From the NCBI GenBank assembly GCA_035041965.1, contig JAPYMA010001155.1, positions 62,001-126,000 on the forward strand: DNA of 64,000 bases, given 5' to 3'. Under the pieces are notes generated by a model that saw nothing but the letters and a program-made list of their open reading frames with translations, made no database searches and was not told the DNA's origin. Below, one piece after another: positions 62,101 to 64,000 of this stretch. Position 1 is the first letter of the stretch. Each line of letters opens with the position of its first letter. Made by a program: the position numbers and the translations under genes. The stretch is from Anisakis pegreffii (lineage: Eukaryota; Nematoda; Chromadorea; Rhabditida; Anisakidae).

Positions 62101-63968
62101 TTTTCATTTACAGCCCATATCTGATTATCGATGCACTTTAGATCAAAACTTCAAAAGCATTTGGAATTCGAAGCAGAGCTGGACGCTAACGAAGATCGTG
62201 TCAAATCAACAATCGCAACGGGCCAAAAATTGATTCAAGAGAAACACTACGCTTCAGATAGTATAGCCCGACAAATCGATGAAGTAAATGGCGGCTGGCA
62301 GGAACTCCGAGGGTTCGCATTTATTCAGTATAATCATTGAAGTAGAAGACGAATGAAGAAAATAAGAGAGCAATAGAATTGTCCTTTTAAGGAAGTCAGC
62401 ATTGAAGAAACGTCGTTTGTGTGAAGCAAACGAAGCATATCAACTAAGTCGTCGTATCGAGGACTTGGACAGATGGTTGGAGCGAGTTGAGAACGATTTG
62501 ACGAACGAGGATCACGGCATAGATTACATTTCGGTTCAAGCACTCATCAAGAAACAGGACGACCTTGATGCCGAGATTGCATCACGAGCTGACAGTGTTC
62601 GAGAGTGCATCAATAAAGCGAAAGAATTCCAGAATCAGGTACAATCAAGCAGCATTCCATTTTTGTTCGATTGTGTGGGCATTGACCTGAAATGTGTATA
62701 ATATGAACGTGATGTTAATGGTTCAAACTCATAATTATATTATTTGTCTATTTGCATAGCGATTGCTGCATCTTTTTGTTGAAAATGGGGAAGTGTCGTC
62801 GTGACTGAGTGCCATTGAAATTTCACTTTGGGAATAATTGATAGTCATGTCAAAGCTCTTCGTTGAAATGAATCCTTTAGCGCCAATGAGTTCATCCAAT
62901 TGTGTTTGTTTTATTTCCCATTCCAATTGAATAGGGAAGAACGGTTGTTGATGACTGCTTGTAGGGTTATGCAAATGCAGAAGAATCACTGGAAATGGCC
63001 GAGGCAGTAGAGCAGCGTTACAAGGGTTTGAAAGAACCTTGTCAGATTCGTCGTGATAATCTTCGCGAGGCGCTCGCCTTCTACGAATGGGTGTCTGAAG
63101 CCGAAGAACAAGTGGAATGGATTGGTGATAAACTGCGTCAAGCGCATAGCACTGACTATGGTGATACGTTGCACTCCGTTCAGTCGCTCACCAAAAAGCA
63201 TGCTCTGCTTGAGGAGGAAGTGAATGGACGTCAAGTTCGTTGTGCCATCTTTTTCAGCAAGCGCATACATTATTCATTCATGAGCTCACAGAAAATTTAC
63301 ATAGAGAATCTGATAGTTGTGAATAGAATTTAATAGCTGAATTATTCAACTTCTCTTAGAGTTACGATTACCAGTCAGCTTAACATCGGGTGAACAGGCG
63401 ATTTTTTTAAGCAGCAGTTGCATCATATGATTGATCGCATATTCATTTCAGCAATCTGTTTCGAAAACCGAGCAAAAAGGCCTGGAGATGGTGAGGAACC
63501 ATCATTTCGCAGCAAACGAAATCCAGAAGATGGTCGACGATCTCGCCTCATTGATTCTATCAATTAAGCAGAGTATTCAGGAGCGATCCCAAAAATTGGC
63601 CGATTCACTCAGCAGTCAAAAGGTGCGTTGATTCGATCATCTACGTCGCCTTTGCTGCTGAATTTATCTGAATTTGTGAAGATCGATAATTCACTTGTTG
63701 AGTTGGTATCACGAGCAGCGATGACTGTACCGTACTCATCCGTACATTTCAGTATTATGCGGAAGCGAATGAAGCCGAGCAGTGGATGCGTGAACGACTA
63801 CCGTTGGTGACGAATCATGATACGGGTAAAGATCAAGCCGCCGCCGAGAGTCACTTGAGACGCTTGACAACTCTTGAGAATGACGTCGATAAGTTCATCG
63901 CCGAAATTCAACGACTCCGAAAAGCAACCGAAGATATGCTGGCCAGAGAGCATTTCGATGCCACCAAT
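38072..63968 (+). CDS. sma-1: Beta-heavy spectrin (sma-1/karst type), 5' part, 55 exons, 3' end outside window
   Basis: Beta-heavy spectrin pairs with alpha-spectrin and crosslinks actin at the apical membrane of epithelia; in C. elegans the family member sma-1 is needed for embryonic elongation. Seen here: an N-terminal leader, two CH domains forming the actin-binding module, and 26 spectrin repeats, with an SH3 domain inserted in repeat 5. That SH3 and the number of repeats exclude conventional beta-spectrin (unc-70 type, 17 repeats, no SH3). I joined 55 exons giving 3,165 codons without a stop, all phases agreeing. The family has about 30 repeats and then a PH domain, so roughly four repeats and the C-terminus are beyond 64000. 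The start at ATG 38072 is the least certain part. Nine introns use AAG acceptors. Confidence 0.88.
38192..41756 (+). other. First intron of the spectrin gene (3.6 kb)
   Basis: GTCGGT donor and ATTTCAG acceptor. It is AT-rich. The only protein-like short frame is at 40065-40200 ([16 protein letters not shown]), which does not join in phase to exon 41757. Long first introns often hold regulatory elements, but I see no specific one. Confidence 0.55.
41757..45188 (+). CDS. sma-1: sma-1-like: leader and calponin-homology domain 1
   Basis: Exons 41757-41945, 44819-44995 and 45081-45188, all phase 0. The first carries a charged leader ([18 protein letters not shown]) and the start of CH1, [14 protein letters not shown]. 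The second has [18 protein letters not shown], the core of CH1. The third has [16 protein letters not shown] and [12 protein letters not shown], the CH1 signature common to beta-spectrins and alpha-actinins. Together with CH2 it binds F-actin. Confidence 0.92.
41946..44818 (+). other. Second intron of the spectrin gene (2.9 kb)
   Basis: GTATGT donor and TTTCAG acceptor, splitting CH1. It is AT-rich. I see no repeat or convincing exon; the open frames at 42727-42957 and 43381-43890 have no recognisable pattern. Confidence 0.6.
45471..46075 (+). CDS. sma-1: sma-1-like: calponin-homology domain 2
   Basis: Exons 45471-45625 and 45847-46075. CH2 signatures are [35 protein letters not shown] and [14 protein letters not shown], followed by [18 protein letters not shown]. 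This is the second half of the tandem CH actin-binding module. The intron at 45626-45846 falls in the HRPDLI motif, which the splice restores. Confidence 0.93.
46290..48886 (+). CDS. sma-1: sma-1-like: spectrin repeats 1-4
   Basis: Exons 46290-46477, 46634-46725, 46862-46952, 47136-47310, 47473-47694, 48010-48218, 48426-48603 and 48740-48886. Triple-helix repeats of about 106 residues. Repeat 1 ([19 protein letters not shown], then [10 protein letters not shown]) resembles the first repeat of beta-spectrins. Repeats 2-4 show [23 protein letters not shown] and [10 protein letters not shown]. The exon at 48740 follows an unusual TTGAAG acceptor, supported by the LFK-HLE joint expected at the helix B start. 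Confidence 0.9.
49009..49885 (+). CDS. sma-1: sma-1-like: spectrin repeat 5 with inserted SH3 domain
   Basis: Exons 49009-49169, 49338-49539 and 49649-49885. Repeat 5 begins [18 protein letters not shown]. Before the repeat is completed, an SH3 domain is inserted: [16 protein letters not shown] (ALYDY-like start), then NEDWWRV and [13 protein letters not shown], the ligand-groove aromatic and proline residues. A Thr-rich linker ([16 protein letters not shown]) leads back into the helical repeat. SH3 domains bind proline-rich peptides; here the partner is unknown. In this family the SH3 in repeat 5 is the hallmark of beta-heavy spectrin. Confidence 0.93.
50024..52307 (+). CDS. sma-1: sma-1-like: spectrin repeats 6-9
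   Basis: Exons 50024-50173, 50303-50482, 50627-50833, 50961-51112, 51333-51528, 51847-52023 and 52158-52307. Helix A motifs: [36 protein letters not shown], and a degenerate one without Trp ([19 protein letters not shown]). The region 50961-51112 is very rich in Lys, Glu and Ala. All joints are in frame. Confidence 0.9.
52459..54792 (+). CDS. sma-1: sma-1-like: spectrin repeats 10-12
   Basis: Exons 52459-52602, 52748-52864, 53193-53412, 53560-53734, 54028-54223, 54370-54480 and 54691-54792. Helix A motifs: [27 protein letters not shown] (no Trp) and [13 protein letters not shown]. Helix B carries the K-H-x-x-x-E pattern ([31 protein letters not shown]). The stretch around 52470-52530 is unusually rich in Ala and Arg. 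Confidence 0.9.
55013..57278 (+). CDS. sma-1: sma-1-like: spectrin repeats 13-16
   Basis: Exons 55013-55137, 55439-55706, 55803-55948, 56231-56462, 56537-56710, 56949-57062 and 57168-57278. Helix A motifs: [54 protein letters not shown] (Trp replaced) and [12 protein letters not shown]. Five of the seven exons follow AAG acceptors (55012, 55802, 56230, 56948, 57167), the densest cluster in the window. The frame is kept at each. Confidence 0.9.
57464..60315 (+). CDS. sma-1: sma-1-like: spectrin repeats 17-20
   Basis: Exons 57464-57613, 57780-57947, 58059-58268, 58577-58686, 58872-59001, 59636-59844 and 60087-60315. Helix A motifs: [12 protein letters not shown] (no Trp), [30 protein letters not shown] and [17 protein letters not shown]. 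The intron before 58577 contains a partial near-copy of exon 58872-59001. The 59002-59635 intron (634 bp) shows no other feature. Confidence 0.9.
58381..58425 (+). pseudogene. Partial duplicate of a downstream spectrin exon inside an intron
   Basis: These 45 bases match 58912-58956 in exon 58872-59001 with 6 differences and no gap. Read in the same frame they give [15 protein letters not shown] against [15 protein letters not shown]; four of the six differences are synonymous. After DL the similarity stops. There is no clear acceptor directly before it, so I call it a partial exon copy; an alternative exon is not excluded. Confidence 0.7.
60453..63968 (+). CDS. sma-1: sma-1-like: end of repeat 20 and repeats 21-26, continues past window
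   Basis: Exons 60453-60574, 60732-60915, 61077-61310, 61407-61570, 61761-61943, 62142-62312, 62392-62638, 62965-63234, 63452-63622 and 63753-63968. Helix A motifs: [76 protein letters not shown] and [18 protein letters not shown]. The acceptor TTTAAG at 60452 is preferred to TTAG at 60389 because it restores normal repeat length. The last exon ends at a GTTAGT donor and the window stops in the next intron. Confidence 0.9.
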
Positions 63969-64000
63969 GTTAGTCGATTGTGTGTTCGCGAGAATGTGAT

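Noticed and set aside
38072..63968. Identification as conventional beta-spectrin (unc-70)
   Set aside because: The SH3 domain in repeat 5 and at least 26 repeats exclude the 17-repeat beta-spectrin.
1..64000. tRNA, rRNA, CRISPR array, operon-type or prokaryotic signals
   Set aside because: None was seen; both main genes are spliced animal genes.

Overview
The window is animal nuclear DNA, most likely from a nematode. It is AT-rich and intron-dense, with exons mostly 70-300 bp and GT-AG introns ending in a short TTTCAG-like acceptor and no extended polypyrimidine tract. It carries parts of two giant cytoskeletal genes on the + strand that match nematode families. I cannot name the species.

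Region 1 (91-20729) is the 3' part of a titin-family giant kinase gene, best matched to nematode ttn-1. It starts in the last subdomain of the protein kinase and continues through a basic regulatory tail, 19 Ig I-set domains, one fibronectin III domain between Ig8 and Ig9, a half-Ig with a low-complexity insertion between Ig14 and Ig15, and a short basic C-terminus. I joined 46 exons into one continuous frame of 2,367 codons plus stop. Intron phases agree at every junction.

Region 2 (20730-38071) is about 17 kb between the two genes. It holds one copy of a non-autonomous hAT-like transposon (a second copy, in the opposite orientation, lies in an intron of gene 1), several tandem repeats, a possible small minus-strand gene (28559-29216) and a few exon-like open stretches I cannot assign.

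Region 3 (38072-63968, running off the right edge) is the 5' part of a beta-heavy spectrin gene, sma-1/karst type. It encodes an N-terminal leader, two calponin-homology (actin-binding) domains, and 26 spectrin repeats with an SH3 domain inserted in repeat 5. That insertion is the diagnostic feature of beta-heavy spectrin. I joined 55 exons into 3,165 codons in one frame. The last few repeats and the PH region lie beyond the window.

The two proteins work in different places: the titin-like kinase in muscle sarcomeres, the beta-heavy spectrin in the apical membrane skeleton of epithelia. Nothing in the sequence suggests they are co-regulated; they are neighbours by synteny. I found no undescribed multi-gene system. 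The observations most worth checking are a conserved partial exon copy inside a sma-1 intron, 13 AAG 3' splice sites, two consecutive GC-AG introns, the hAT element pair, and the small minus-strand gene.
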